From an uncultured Oscillibacter sp. (GTDB lineage Bacteria; Bacillota; Clostridia; Oscillospirales; Oscillospiraceae): DNA of 64,000 nt. The notes under the pieces are model-generated. The model did not search any database. It saw only the letters and a list, made by a program, of their open reading frames with translations, and had not been told where the DNA came from. Where the stretch lies: NCBI GenBank assembly GCA_934574045.1, contig CAKTMK010000003.1, forward strand, positions 1-64,000, written 5' to 3'. A program made the translations under genes and the position numbers. Numbering within the stretch: the first letter of the stretch is position 1; each line of letters opens with the position of its first letter. Below are positions 16,374-26,939 of this stretch, in pieces.

Positions 16374-17126
16374 TCACTGGCAGCGCTTCTGATACTCCGA
16401 CGGGGACATTCCCACGCTCTTTTTGAACGCGCTGCTGAAATAGGTGATGTCCCGGTAGCCCACGGACTCCGCCACCTCGTAGACCTTTACGCGGCAGTCC
16501 CGCAGAAGCTCCGTGGCCTTGTGCATCCGGTAGTTGGTGAGATAGGCCGAGAGCGTGTAGGACGTCTCCTTCTTGAAAACATGGCTCAGATGCCCGTCGC
16601 TGACGCCCAGACTGCGGGCCACGGACGAGACGCTGATATCCGGGTCGTTGTAATGCTCGGCGAGATAGGCCAGCGCCTCCCGGACGTATTTGCTCTTTTC
16701 CGGCCCCTGCCCGTCCGGCAGGACCGGGGCGGCGGGGGCCGCCGGGGCCGCGGCCTGGGCGCGGCTGCGGATGCGGGCGATGGTCTCCTCCAGCTCCCCG
16801 TCGTGAAAGGGCTTGAGCAGGTAGTCCGCAGCGCCCAGCTTCAGCGCCGACTGGGCGTAGGAAAAGTCGCTGTACGCGGTGAGAAAGACCACGTGGGCCC
16901 GGTTCCCCTCCTCCCGCAGGCGGCGGAGCATCTCGATGCCGTCCAGCTTGGGCATGCGGATGTCGGTGACGATCAGGTCCGGGCGGTAGCGGCGGATGAC
17001 CTCCAGCCCCTCCTCGCCGTTGGCGGCCTCGCCCACCACGGCGCAGCCCGCCCCGGCCCAGTCCACCGTCAGCACGATGCCCTTGCGGACCAGCTCCTCG
17101 TCCTCCACGACGACGACCTTCAGCAT
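16374..17126 (-). CDS. Response regulator, receiver plus AraC-type DNA-binding domain (YesN-like)
   Basis: A 250-residue transcription regulator. The receiver domain has the acidic pair in VVEDEE, phosphoacceptor Asp in DLIVTDIRMPKLDG, the Thr in FLTAYSDF and the Lys in YLLKPF. An Ala/Pro linker leads to two AraC-type helix-turn-helix motifs (ISVSSVARSLGVSDGHLSHVFKKE and VYEVAESVGYRDITYFSSAFKKSVGMSPSEY). The ATG at 17126 overlaps the kinase stop by 7 bases. It most likely activates the transporter genes upstream in this block. Confidence 0.92.
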   Translation of the reverse strand: MLKVVVVEDEELVRKGIVLTVDWAGAGCAVVGEAANGEEGLEVIRRYRPDLIVTDIRMPKLDGIEMLRRLREEGNRAHVVFLTAYSDFSYAQSALKLGAADYLLKPFHDGELEETIARIRSRAQAAAPAAPAAPVLPDGQGPEKSKYVREALAYLAEHYNDPDISVSSVARSLGVSDGHLSHVFKKETSYTLSAYLTNYRMHKATELLRDCRVKVYEVAESVGYRDITYFSSAFKKSVGMSPSEYQKRCQ

Positions 17127-18805
17127 GGCGGTTCCTCTCCTTTCCTGAAAACCGGAAGTGTGATGCGGATGCACGCGCCCTCGCCCTGCACGGGAATGAA
17201 GCGGACGCCCCGGTCCGGGCCGTACCGGATGCGCAGGATGGCGTCCACATTATGCAGGCCGAAGTGCCCGCCGGGCCGGGGCGCGCCGTCCCGGTACTGG
17301 GCCAGCACCTCCTCCGGCACGCCGCAGCCGTTGTCCCGGACGGTGAGGATCAGGTCCTCCTCCGCGCGGTAGGCGCTGATGCGGATCTCGCCGCCGGAGC
17401 GGTCCCGGAAGCCGTGCAGAATGGCGTTTTCCACCAGCGGCTGGAGCATCAGCTTCGGCACCGGCACGTCCCGCAGCGGCTCGTCCACCTCCACCGTCAG
17501 GGCGAACGCGCCGGAAAAGCGGATGTTCTGGATCTCCACGTACCGCTCCACAAGGCGCAGCTCCTGCCGCAGAGGGACCAGCTCATCGGCGGAGATGCTG
17601 CTGCGCAGGATGTCGGCAAGGTCGGCGGAGATGGTGGCGATCTCCGGGGCCTGATGGATCTTGCCCATCCACTTGATGGTGTCCAGCGTGTTGTACAGGA
17701 AGTGGGGGTTGAGCTGGGCCTGCATCATGCGGATCTGGGATTCGTTCAGCTCCCGCTGCTGGCACAGGGAGTCCTCCAGATTCTGCCGCAGGCGCTGGGC
17801 CATCCGGTTGAACCGGCCGGAGAGCTGGCCCATCTCGTCGGTGCGGCGGTTGTCCAGCTGGACGTTCAGGTTGCCCTCCTCCACCTCGCGCATGGCGCTG
17901 TTGAGGGCACGGATCGGCTCAAAGAGCTGGCGGCTGAAGCGCATGGACGCCAGCACGCACAGACCGAGGCACAGCAGCAGGGAAAGCCCCGCCACCAGAT
18001 ACATCAGTTCGGCGGTGCCCTCGGTCATGGGCTTGGGCTGCTGGAGCACCAGACAGAAGCCGGAGCGCGGCTCCTGCCGGACGAAGTAATCGTAAGCGCC
18101 GTGGCTGTCGGAGAGGGCCTGTCCGGCCAGAAGCTGGCTGCGCAGGCGGGCGGCCAGCATCTTGGCGGGGAGGTCGGACGAGGCGTACACCTGATCCCAG
18201 AAGGGGTCCAGCAGCAGAAGGCGGCTGGTGGCGGTGTACTGCCCGTCGAAAAGCGCGGTGAGCTGGGCGGCGGTGACGTCCGCCACCACGTATCCCAGCG
18301 GAACGCTGCCCCGCCGGACGGCGCAGGCCGCCTGAATGCAGGCGGAGCTTTTGGACGATGCGCCGCGGTAGACCACGCCGCCGTCCGCCGCCGCGGCCAG
18401 CAGCCCCCAGCGGGGGGAGAGGGAGCCGGAGGCGGGCTGGCTGGAGGTGGAGTAGAGCTGGCGGCCGTCCGCGCCGTAAACGGAGAGACTGGCCCCGCCG
18501 AGGACCGGCGCGGCCGCGCGGTACAAAACGGAGTAGACGCGCTGCTCGTCCAACTCGGAGCGGTCCAGCGCCGCCGCCACCGCCGGCTCGGCGCAGAGCT
18601 TTTCCATGACGGTCTCGCAGTCGGACAACAGCCCGCTCAGCTCGCCGGACATGGCGTCAAGCTGCGTCTCGGCGGCGTCCGCCGCGCTGCGGGTCAGCGA
18701 AAGGCGGAAGATGTTGAGCATCAGCAGCGTGCAGATCAGCAGGGGCAGGATGCCGATGGCCAGAAAGCTGGTGAGCAGCTTCTGGCGGAAGGAGGCGTTT
18801 TTCAT
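17120..18805 (-). CDS. YesM/LytS-type sensor histidine kinase
   Basis: A 561-residue membrane kinase. Transmembrane helices lie at about residues 11-33 and 266-287, enclosing a 230-residue extracellular sensor of dCache-like size. A HAMP domain spans about 288-342. The His_kinase domain has QAQLNPHFLYNTLDTIKWMGK with phosphoacceptor His368, PLVENAILHGF as the N box and DNGCGVPEE as the G1 box. Its ATG overlaps the stop of the binding-protein gene by 4 bases (ATGA), and its own end overlaps the response regulator. The three are therefore translationally coupled. Confidence 0.92.
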   Translation of the reverse strand: MKNASFRQKLLTSFLAIGILPLLICTLLMLNIFRLSLTRSAADAAETQLDAMSGELSGLLSDCETVMEKLCAEPAVAAALDRSELDEQRVYSVLYRAAAPVLGGASLSVYGADGRQLYSTSSQPASGSLSPRWGLLAAAADGGVVYRGASSKSSACIQAACAVRRGSVPLGYVVADVTAAQLTALFDGQYTATSRLLLLDPFWDQVYASSDLPAKMLAARLRSQLLAGQALSDSHGAYDYFVRQEPRSGFCLVLQQPKPMTEGTAELMYLVAGLSLLLCLGLCVLASMRFSRQLFEPIRALNSAMREVEEGNLNVQLDNRRTDEMGQLSGRFNRMAQRLRQNLEDSLCQQRELNESQIRMMQAQLNPHFLYNTLDTIKWMGKIHQAPEIATISADLADILRSSISADELVPLRQELRLVERYVEIQNIRFSGAFALTVEVDEPLRDVPVPKLMLQPLVENAILHGFRDRSGGEIRISAYRAEEDLILTVRDNGCGVPEEVLAQYRDGAPRPGGHFGLHNVDAILRIRYGPDRGVRFIPVQGEGACIRITLPVFRKGEEPPC

Positions 18806-19824
18806 GACGGCGCGTCCTCCCGCAGAAGCTCCGGCCAGCGGGCGGAGAAGGCGTCCTTCAGCTCCGCCGCCCAGCGGACGGGATAGTCGATGAGCGCCAG
18901 CTCGTCCGCGGGGGGCAGTGCGTCGCCGTCGGACACGTCCGCGCGGACGCTGCGGCGGGAGAACTGGCTGACCACCAGCTCCTGCACGTCCCGGCTCTGG
19001 GCAAAGTCCAGGAAGGCCCGGGCGTTGTCCGGATGGGGTGCGCCCGCGATCAGGGCGCTGCCGTCCGGCACGGCGCTGGTCCCCTCCTCGGGGTAGACGA
19101 TGGCGATATCCGCTCCCTGAGCCTGACGCTTCAGGGCGGTCTCCTCCAGCGTCACGCCCACGCGGCAGCTTCCGCCGGCCACTGCGGCCACCACGTCGCC
19201 GGAGTCCGGCAGGACCCGGCCCTCCAGCTGGACGGCAAGGCGGTCCAGCAGGTCCCAGTCGTCGCCGGGGAGGGCGCAGAGCATGGTGGCCGCCGCCGTG
19301 TAGCTGGAGCCGGACACAGTGGGGTCCGCCAGCGCGATGGAGCCGGTCCACCGGCCGCTCAGCAGGCTCTCCCACCCGGTCAGCTCGCCGGGGGAGACCA
19401 GCTTGGTGTTGTAGATCAGCACCACGGGGAGGGAGGAAAAGGGCGTCCACAGGTCGTCCGCCGGGCGCAGGCCCGGGCGGATCAGGTCCGCCTCGGCGCA
19501 GGCGTAGGGCTGAAAGTAGCGCTCGTAGGCTGTCAGGCTCTCCACGCCGCCGCCGAAGATCACGTCGCACACCGGCGCGTCCGCCTCGCCCGCGATGCGG
19601 GCAAGCAGCTCGTTGGTGCCGCCGGTGACCACCTCGGCCCAGATGCCGGTGCGGGCTTCAAACTCCTTGACGATGGGGCCGTAAACCTCCTCCTTATGAG
19701 AGGTGTAGATCACGACCCGGTCGCTCTCCGCCGGGGCCAGCGCCGCCGCGGACTGGTCCGGGGAGCCGGTGCAGCCGGTGAGCAGCAGCGCGGTCAGCGC
19801 GAGGATCAGGCATCGTCTGCCCAT
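18802..19824 (-). CDS. FbpA-like solute-binding lipoprotein linked to the kinase
   Basis: A 340-residue periplasmic-type binding protein with a lipobox (LLTGC-T, residues 14-18), so it is membrane-tethered outside the cell. The start RVVIYTSHKEEVYGPIVKEFEARTG and the segments VCDVIFGGGVESL, LPVVLIYNTKL and ALADPTVSGSSYTA are typical of the iron(III)/phosphonate/sugar-phosphate FbpA-type group. Its separate position between the HAD gene and the kinase, with ATGA overlap to the kinase, suggests that it presents ligand to the sensor. It could also be a second binding protein for the same permease. Confidence 0.85.
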   Translation of the reverse strand: MGRRCLILALTALLLTGCTGSPDQSAAALAPAESDRVVIYTSHKEEVYGPIVKEFEARTGIWAEVVTGGTNELLARIAGEADAPVCDVIFGGGVESLTAYERYFQPYACAEADLIRPGLRPADDLWTPFSSLPVVLIYNTKLVSPGELTGWESLLSGRWTGSIALADPTVSGSSYTAAATMLCALPGDDWDLLDRLAVQLEGRVLPDSGDVVAAVAGGSCRVGVTLEETALKRQAQGADIAIVYPEEGTSAVPDGSALIAGAPHPDNARAFLDFAQSRDVQELVVSQFSRRSVRADVSDGDALPPADELALIDYPVRWAAELKDAFSARWPELLREDAPS

Positions 19825-19856
19825 GGCGCGTCCTCCTTTCGGGTTGGATAGAGCGG

Positions 19857-20489
19857 TCAGACCAGCTCCAAAAGCTCCGGCAGGGACCGGATCTCGTGGT
19901 CCGCAAGGCCCTCCGCTGCGGCGGCGGGGCCGAGGGCGGCGCTGGAAAAGCCGCCGCAGCGGGCGGCGCGGACGCCTGCGGCGGCGTCCTCCACCACCAG
20001 CGCTTCCGCCGGGGAGACGCCCAGCGCCTGCGCGGCCTTCAAAAACACCTCCGGGTCCGGCTTGGACCGGGCGATCTGCGTCCCGTCCACCACGGCGTGG
20101 AAATACGGCGTCAGGCCGGTGCGCTCCAGAATGAAGCGGGCATTTTTGCTGGAGCTGGCCACCGCCAGCAAAAGCCCACGTTCCCGCAGGGCCTTGAGCG
20201 TGACTGTTGTCTCCGGGGAAACGTCCGCCGGGGTCATCTCGGCGATGAGGGCGCGGTAGCGCTTGTTCTTCTCCTCGGCGAGGGCTTCCTTCTCCGCCGG
20301 GGTGAAGCTGCGGCCGCAGCCCTCCAGCACGATGTCCAGCGCCTCCATCCGGGAGACGCCACGCAGCCGCGCCGCGGCGCGCTCGTCAAAGGGGATGCCG
20401 AGACGGCCCGCCAGCGCACGCCACGCCTTGTCGTGGGCCTGATCCGTGCGGACCAGCACGCCGTCCAGATCAAAGATTACTGCGCGCAT
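19857..20489 (-). CDS. HAD hydrolase, beta-phosphoglucomutase-like
   Basis: A 210-residue HAD enzyme. The nucleophile motif is FDLDGVLVRT, with a cap domain carrying LRGVSRMEALDIVL, which closely follows the beta-phosphoglucomutase pattern (GVSR-E-L-I). Motif II is VASSSKN and motif III/IV are SKPDPEVF and VVEDAAAGVRAA. The likely reaction is interconversion of a sugar 1-phosphate and 6-phosphate, though a sugar-phosphatase role is possible. It overlaps the preceding Cof-type gene by 13 bases. GGAGG precedes the ATG. The context inside an importer operon suggests that the transported solute is a sugar phosphate or is phosphorylated on entry. Confidence 0.82.
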   Translation of the reverse strand: MRAVIFDLDGVLVRTDQAHDKAWRALAGRLGIPFDERAAARLRGVSRMEALDIVLEGCGRSFTPAEKEALAEEKNKRYRALIAEMTPADVSPETTVTLKALRERGLLLAVASSSKNARFILERTGLTPYFHAVVDGTQIARSKPDPEVFLKAAQALGVSPAEALVVEDAAAGVRAARCGGFSSAALGPAAAAEGLADHEIRSLPELLELV

Positions 20490-21301
20490 GAGAGGATCGC
20501 CTCCAATTCATCGCATACGTCCCGGCAGGACCGGGGCGCTTCCCGGCCCACGGCGGCGCGGGAGTCCGCCAGCGTCCGGCGCAGCGCGCCGTCCGCCTGC
20601 TCCATGAGATAGCACCGGCCCGCCATATCCAGCATGGACTGATCGTTCCAGTTGTCGCCGAAGGCCGCCGTCTCCTCCGGCGAAACGCCCAGCGCGCCGC
20701 ACATCTCCGCAAGGCCGGTGCCCTTGGTGGCAATGGTGAAGTCCAGCCACACAAGGCCCGCCACCGCCATGTGGAACGGCTTGCCCCAGCGGGGGGCGAG
20801 GAGCGCGGCGGGGCCGTCCATCCCGTTGGGACAGTAGGCCGCGATCTTCACGATCTCCTCCGGCACGTCCTCGGGCCGGTCCACCATGGTCACGAGATTC
20901 CCGTGGTTCACGGCCATCTCGTGGACCAGCTCCGGGCCGCAGCCGCACAGATAGTTGAGGTTCTGCCCCTCGATGATGACGTCGCAGCCGGGAATGTCCA
21001 TGATGGCGTGGGACAGGGCCAGCGCCTCCTGACGGGGCAGGAGCGTCTTGCTCAGGAGGGGCGCGCCCTCCTCCGTTCCGGGGCCGTACAGCACGGCGCC
21101 GTTTTCGCACAGAAAGCACATCTCGTCCGCCACGGGGGCGAACAGCGTGCGCATGGAGTGGTACTGCCGGCCGGAGGCGGGACAGAACAGGATATTCCGC
21201 TCCCGCAGGCGGCGGATCAGGGGAAACAGCCGCTGGGGCATGACGGTCTTGTCATAGGGCAGCAGCGTGCCGTCGATATCGGATGCAATGAGACGGATCA
21301 T
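20477..21301 (-). CDS. Cof-type HAD-IIB phosphatase
   Basis: A 274-residue HAD-IIB hydrolase, predicted sugar-phosphate phosphatase. Motif I is ASDIDGTLLPYD, motif II PASGRQ, motif III the Lys in TIATKGTGLAEM and motif IV FGDNWNDQSML. The C2-type cap sits between motifs II and III. It is separated from the ATPase gene by 99 bases containing a terminator-like hairpin, so its expression may be lower than that of the transporter. It overlaps the beta-phosphoglucomutase-like gene, which implies joint function. Confidence 0.85.
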   Translation of the reverse strand: MIRLIASDIDGTLLPYDKTVMPQRLFPLIRRLRERNILFCPASGRQYHSMRTLFAPVADEMCFLCENGAVLYGPGTEEGAPLLSKTLLPRQEALALSHAIMDIPGCDVIIEGQNLNYLCGCGPELVHEMAVNHGNLVTMVDRPEDVPEEIVKIAAYCPNGMDGPAALLAPRWGKPFHMAVAGLVWLDFTIATKGTGLAEMCGALGVSPEETAAFGDNWNDQSMLDMAGRCYLMEQADGALRRTLADSRAAVGREAPRSCRDVCDELEAILSCAQ

Positions 21302-21335
21302 AAAACGCTCCTTTTTGGGATCAGGATGGAAAACG

Positions 21336-21366
21336 GAGAAAAGAGGCCCCGGCAGGGGGCCTCTTT
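21336..21366 (-). terminator. Intra-operon attenuator after the ATPase gene
   Basis: An 11-bp stem (21340-21350 with 21356-21366) leads to TTTTCTCCGTTTTCC on the minus strand. It probably ends part of the transcripts and so separates the transporter from the HAD and sensor genes. Confidence 0.65.
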
Positions 21367-21400
21367 CCCGACAGCGCCCGGCCGAGGGACCGGGGCGGAT

Positions 21401-23047
<1,647 letters not shown>

Positions 23048-23050
23048 GAT

Positions 23051-24880
23051 TTAACCTCCTATTCCCTTATCAAGGCTTGCGCCGGTGACCTTGTTGACGA
23101 GGGTGTTGCAAATCAGAATGGTGACGATCAGGATCAGGTTGATGCCGCTGGAGAAGGCGTACAGACCCATTTCGTCGAAATAGTCCAGCGTGGTGGAGAG
23201 GATGAAGCCCTGAACGCACAGCAGCATGAACAGGCTCAGCTCGCGCAGGCAGGTCATGAACGGCAGCAGATAGCCGCTGATGATGGAGGACTTTTGAATG
23301 GGGATGATGATGCGGGTCATCCGCTTGCTCCACGGAATGTCCTGAATGATGGCGGCCTCTTCAATCTCGCCGGAGAGCTGGAGCATGGAGTTCAGGCTGG
23401 CCCGGCTGGCGAAGGGGATATATTTAATGGTGCCGACGATGATGAGCAGCGTGTACGTATTGAAGAGGTTAACGTACTGATTGGAAAAGAGAATGAAGAA
23501 CGCCACGCCCACGGCGATGGAGGGCATCAGATACGGCAGGAAGGCCACCGCGTTGACGTAGTTCGCCCATCGGCTCCGCCTCGCTTTGGAAACAGCGTAG
23601 CCGATCATGGTGCCGATGGTGCCGGCCAGCAGGGAGCAGCACACGGACACCAGGATCGTTCCGCGGAAGGCGTGCCAGATGGTCTCGTTGTGCAGGATGC
23701 CCTTCTGGCCGTACATTCCGTTTTCCGTGATGTTCTCGTCCGTCGTCCACCATTTGACGGTCAGGTTGTCGGCGTCTCCGGTGTAAAGGAAGCTGTAATC
23801 GCCCGGGTTGGGCAGGAACGTTTCAAATGCAAAGGAGACGATGGGGAAGATGCTGGTGAAAAAGGTGATGACGATCAGCGCGGCGGCGATGATGTGCTTG
23901 CCCGCCCGGCCCAGATTGATCTTGGAGGTCTGGCCGGACTTGCCGGTGACGGTGGTGTAGTTCTTCCGGCTGCGCAGGCTCATCTGATTCAGGAACATGA
24001 TGGCCACGCCGAAGATCATCATGATGATGGCGAGGATACTGGCCTCGCCGGTGTACTTGGAGTTCAAAGAGACGTACTTGGTGGCGAGGGTGGTCAGGCC
24101 CAGATAGTGGGGCACGGGATAGGAGCCCATGGAGCTGCCGAACACCAGCAGGATGGTGGAGAGGATGGCGGGCTTGACCATGGGCAGCGTGATCTTGAAC
24201 ATGGTCTTCCACTTGGGCGTGTCCAGGATCGTGGCGGCCTCTTCAAGGTTGGCGTCCATGTTGCGGAAGATTCCGCCGATAAGGATGTAGGCAAAGGGGG
24301 CGTAGTGCAGGCCCAGCACCACAAGGCTGGGGAACAGGCCCTTGCACCACCACAGCGGCATCTGCACGCCCAGCGTGGCGGCCAGCAGGCCGTTGGACGT
24401 GCCGGTGACGGCGTTGGAGTTGAACAGGTTCTGCCACACCACGGCCAGCGTCCACTGGGGCATGATGTAGGGGAAGATGAAGATGGAGCTGAGGTATTTG
24501 CGGCAGGACAGGTTCGTGCGCGTGATGAGGAAGGCGAACAGCCCGCCGAACACGATGGCCACCACGCAGGTGCCCACCGCCAGCAGCACCGTGTTGATGA
24601 GCGGCATCCACAGGTTGCTCATGGCAAGGCGGCTGGTGAAAAGGTCGATGTAGTTGACGAGGGTATAGCCGCTGGCCTGACCCGTCAGGTGGGCGTCGAT
24701 GGTGCCCGCGTGGATCTTGAAGGTATCCTGCACGATGGCGACGATGGGGGCGACGGTGGTCACCGTCAGCACGATGCCCATAATGAGCAGGATGACATTA
24801 TGGGGCTTTGAAAAGTAGGTTTTGATCCTGTTGAGCCGGATCGTGGACCTGCCGGTGCTCACAGTAGACGACTGGTTCAT
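23051..24880 (-). CDS. ABC transporter permease, two fused membrane modules
   Basis: A 609-residue inner-membrane permease with about twelve transmembrane segments, made of two tandem BPD-type modules. Each has an EAA coupling loop: EEAATILDTPKWKTMFKITLPM in the first half and EEAAIIQDIPWSKRMTRIIIPI in the second. Fused permeases of this kind are found in the FbpB/AfuB group, which serves ferric ion, hexose-phosphate and 2-aminoethylphosphonate importers. Only one permease gene is needed as the fusion supplies both halves. The binding protein gene lies 189 bases upstream, behind an attenuator. The substrate is not readable from sequence. Confidence 0.9.
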   Translation of the reverse strand: MNQSSTVSTGRSTIRLNRIKTYFSKPHNVILLIMGIVLTVTTVAPIVAIVQDTFKIHAGTIDAHLTGQASGYTLVNYIDLFTSRLAMSNLWMPLINTVLLAVGTCVVAIVFGGLFAFLITRTNLSCRKYLSSIFIFPYIMPQWTLAVVWQNLFNSNAVTGTSNGLLAATLGVQMPLWWCKGLFPSLVVLGLHYAPFAYILIGGIFRNMDANLEEAATILDTPKWKTMFKITLPMVKPAILSTILLVFGSSMGSYPVPHYLGLTTLATKYVSLNSKYTGEASILAIIMMIFGVAIMFLNQMSLRSRKNYTTVTGKSGQTSKINLGRAGKHIIAAALIVITFFTSIFPIVSFAFETFLPNPGDYSFLYTGDADNLTVKWWTTDENITENGMYGQKGILHNETIWHAFRGTILVSVCCSLLAGTIGTMIGYAVSKARRSRWANYVNAVAFLPYLMPSIAVGVAFFILFSNQYVNLFNTYTLLIIVGTIKYIPFASRASLNSMLQLSGEIEEAAIIQDIPWSKRMTRIIIPIQKSSIISGYLLPFMTCLRELSLFMLLCVQGFILSTTLDYFDEMGLYAFSSGINLILIVTILICNTLVNKVTGASLDKGIGG

Positions 24881-24991
24881 AGATGACCATTCCTTTCCCG
24901 GACTTGTGCGGGCCGCGGCAGGACCGCTCCCACAGGACCGCCAGCGGCGGCGTACGAACCGAAAAACGCTGGATTTTTCTGGATTTTTGGA

Positions 24992-25034
24992 GAAAAAGCG
25001 CCCCTGACGGTCATGAAAGCACCCGTCAGGGGCG
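24992..25034 (-). terminator. Attenuating terminator between binding protein and permease genes
   Basis: A 12-bp stem (24999-25010 with 25023-25034) with a 12-base loop is followed on the minus strand by CTTTTTCT. Such a hairpin usually keeps the binding protein in excess over its permease. Confidence 0.75.
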
Positions 25035-25069
25035 TTTTTACGCGTGAGTCAGCGTACCGCGCCGGACGA

Positions 25070-26461
25070 TCAGCCCGCGCTGTACTTGGTCAGCAGCTCG
25101 ATCCAGCTGCCCACGGTGAAGGCCACGGAGCTGCAGTACTCGGGATCCTCGAGCACCAGCTTGCCCTGATTGGTCCACCACTCATAGCCGTGGTCGTCCT
25201 TGGCGGGGAAGGTGTCCACGCCGTCCACGTAGCCGCCCTTCTGGTGGCCGTAGGTCGCCTCGATGGCCTCAGCGACGGTGGGGTTGGAGGAGTAGCCGCC
25301 CATGTCCTTGCCCCAGGCGGAGAAGCCGTCCTCGGTGCAGGTCATGTAAGCGATGAAGGCGCAGGCGGTCCAGGGCAGGGGAGAGTTGTCGGTGACGAAC
25401 AGATAGTGGCAGTAGCCGTAGCCGCCGATGCCGGTGTAGCCGTCCTGATAGGCGGCCACGTTCACGTTGTTCACGGAGACGGTGGCGGACTCCTCAACGG
25501 AGCGGAGCTTGGAGTACACCAGCAGGCCGAACTGATCCGTGGCGGACTTGTCGACCAGCGTGTTGCAGATGGGGCCGTCGTCGGTCTGGGCGTTGTAGCT
25601 CTCGACCCACAGCTTGATCCACGCCAGAGCGTACTTGCCGTTCTCGCCCAGGCCCAGATCGCTGGCCTCGGAAGCCATGGCGTCGATGGTGGGCTGGAAG
25701 TAGGCCTGCTCGTCGGCGGACAGCGCGTCAAACGCCTCCTTCAGCCAGCCGGCGTAAGTATCCTCCGTGAGCATGTACAGGAAGTTCTTGCCCACGATCT
25801 CGGAGTCGATGTCCATGTACAGGCCGTGCTCGCCCTCGGCCACGAAGTCCCAGCAGTTGTCATAGGTCTTGGAGCCGGTGTTGTTGTACATAAAGACCTT
25901 GTTCAGGGTCTGCAGGGGCAGGAAGCCGGTGTACGCGTCGGCGGTGGTGCCGTTGGCGTCGGCCCAGTCCTTGGGGATGAAGGTATCCAGCACGCCGGGC
26001 TGGACCATCTTGCTCTCGATCTGGTTGCCGTCCTGGATCAGGGTCATGGCATAGGTGCCGGTGGGCTTGAGCGCGTCGGCGGTGAGCTGATCGAAGATCT
26101 TGTTGTTCTTGGGCTGCTGCCAGTCGTACTCCATGTTATAGCTGGGGTCGATGGACTGCAGATACTCGATGAACAGAGGCAGAGCGGTCTTGCCGCGGCT
26201 GGAGTTGCCCACGCCGTAGAACGTGGCGCCGTTGGATTCCTCGATGGCCTTCTTGGCCAGCTCCTCCAGCGTCATGCCCTCGGCCTCGGCGATGATCTTC
26301 TGGGTGGCGGTCAGCTCGGCGGCAGGCTCGGCCGGAGCGGCGGAGCCGGAGCCGGAAGCGGAACCGGCGCTTGCGGCGGGAGCGCTGGAGCCGCCGCAGC
26401 CGGCCAGCAGGGCCGACGTCATGGCGAGGGCCAGCGTCAGTGCAAGAAACCTCTTCTTCAT
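25070..26461 (-). CDS. ABC transporter solute-binding lipoprotein
   Basis: A 463-residue binding protein. The signal peptide has a lipobox (LLAGC-G, residues 18-22) and is followed by a Ser/Ala/Gly/Pro linker to about residue 48. The mature part resembles family-1 extracellular binding proteins, with SLRSVEESATVSVNNVN-type hinge strands, aromatic-rich WTACAFIAYMTCTEDGFSAWGKDMGGYSSNP and a YEWWTNQGKLVLEDPEY end. It is much longer than FbpA proteins and distinct from the second binding protein at 18802. GGAGGAGG lies 10 bases before the ATG. It is the first gene of the importer operon. Confidence 0.88.
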   Translation of the reverse strand: MKKRFLALTLALAMTSALLAGCGGSSAPAASAGSASGSGSAAPAEPAAELTATQKIIAEAEGMTLEELAKKAIEESNGATFYGVGNSSRGKTALPLFIEYLQSIDPSYNMEYDWQQPKNNKIFDQLTADALKPTGTYAMTLIQDGNQIESKMVQPGVLDTFIPKDWADANGTTADAYTGFLPLQTLNKVFMYNNTGSKTYDNCWDFVAEGEHGLYMDIDSEIVGKNFLYMLTEDTYAGWLKEAFDALSADEQAYFQPTIDAMASEASDLGLGENGKYALAWIKLWVESYNAQTDDGPICNTLVDKSATDQFGLLVYSKLRSVEESATVSVNNVNVAAYQDGYTGIGGYGYCHYLFVTDNSPLPWTACAFIAYMTCTEDGFSAWGKDMGGYSSNPTVAEAIEATYGHQKGGYVDGVDTFPAKDDHGYEWWTNQGKLVLEDPEYCSSVAFTVGSWIELLTKYSAG

Positions 26462-26812
26462 AGGGTGATGTCCTCCTCCAAAATATTTTTTGGCGTTGCG
26501 TAACAGAAACTTACTTTGCGTCAGCTTCCAGTTCCATTTTACAGGCCAGAACTGGAAATATCCACTGGACAAATCTGCTGTTATTTGTGAAATCCCAATA
26601 TTTTTGAATAAACTGCACATCAAACCCGCCGCGCCCGCCGCGCCGGGTGAGCGACCTGCACAGCCGCGCTGCCAAAAAAACGGCGGCGCGGACGGGAAAA
26701 TTGTGGATTCTGCGGGCGCGGGAGAAAAATTTACGTAAATCCGATGGCGGGAAACGGAACCTTTCAAGCGGCGCGGGCGGGACGGCGGCGCTGGGAATTC
26801 GGCGGGACGGTA
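26462..26812. other. Divergent intergenic region with near-palindromes
   Basis: Between the binding-protein gene and the DUF4914 promoter no gene is seen. Around 26528-26566 two CCAG/CTGG-centred near-palindromes (such as CCAGAACTGG at 26547-26556) lie upstream of the importer operon and could bind the YesN-type regulator. No consensus promoter for the importer was found. Confidence 0.35.
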
Positions 26813-26841
26813 TTGAAATGTACCGAAGAATATGTTATATT
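26813..26841 (+). promoter_or_regulatory. Promoter of the DUF4914 gene
   Basis: TTGAAA (26813-26818), a 17-base spacer and TATATT (26836-26841) with a TGT extension. The -10 element lies directly after the first ATG of the open frame (26832), so that ATG cannot be in the main transcript. Confidence 0.75.
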
Positions 26842-26939
26842 TAATCGGTTGCATTTTCAGACTGCGGGAATTTTTTGCCGGAAAAGTTCCCACGCGGACA
26901 TGTGGAAGCAAAGAACGATCGGAAAGCGAGGGACCCAAA

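Noticed and set aside
18802..19824. Dedicated ferric-ion binding protein
   Set aside because: Although FbpA-like, it sits with phosphosugar enzymes and a kinase, no Fur box was seen, and the conserved Tyr pair for iron is not evident.
26832..26939. N-terminal extension of the DUF4914 protein from ATG 26832
   Set aside because: A consensus promoter -10 lies at 26836-26841, so this ATG should precede the transcript start.
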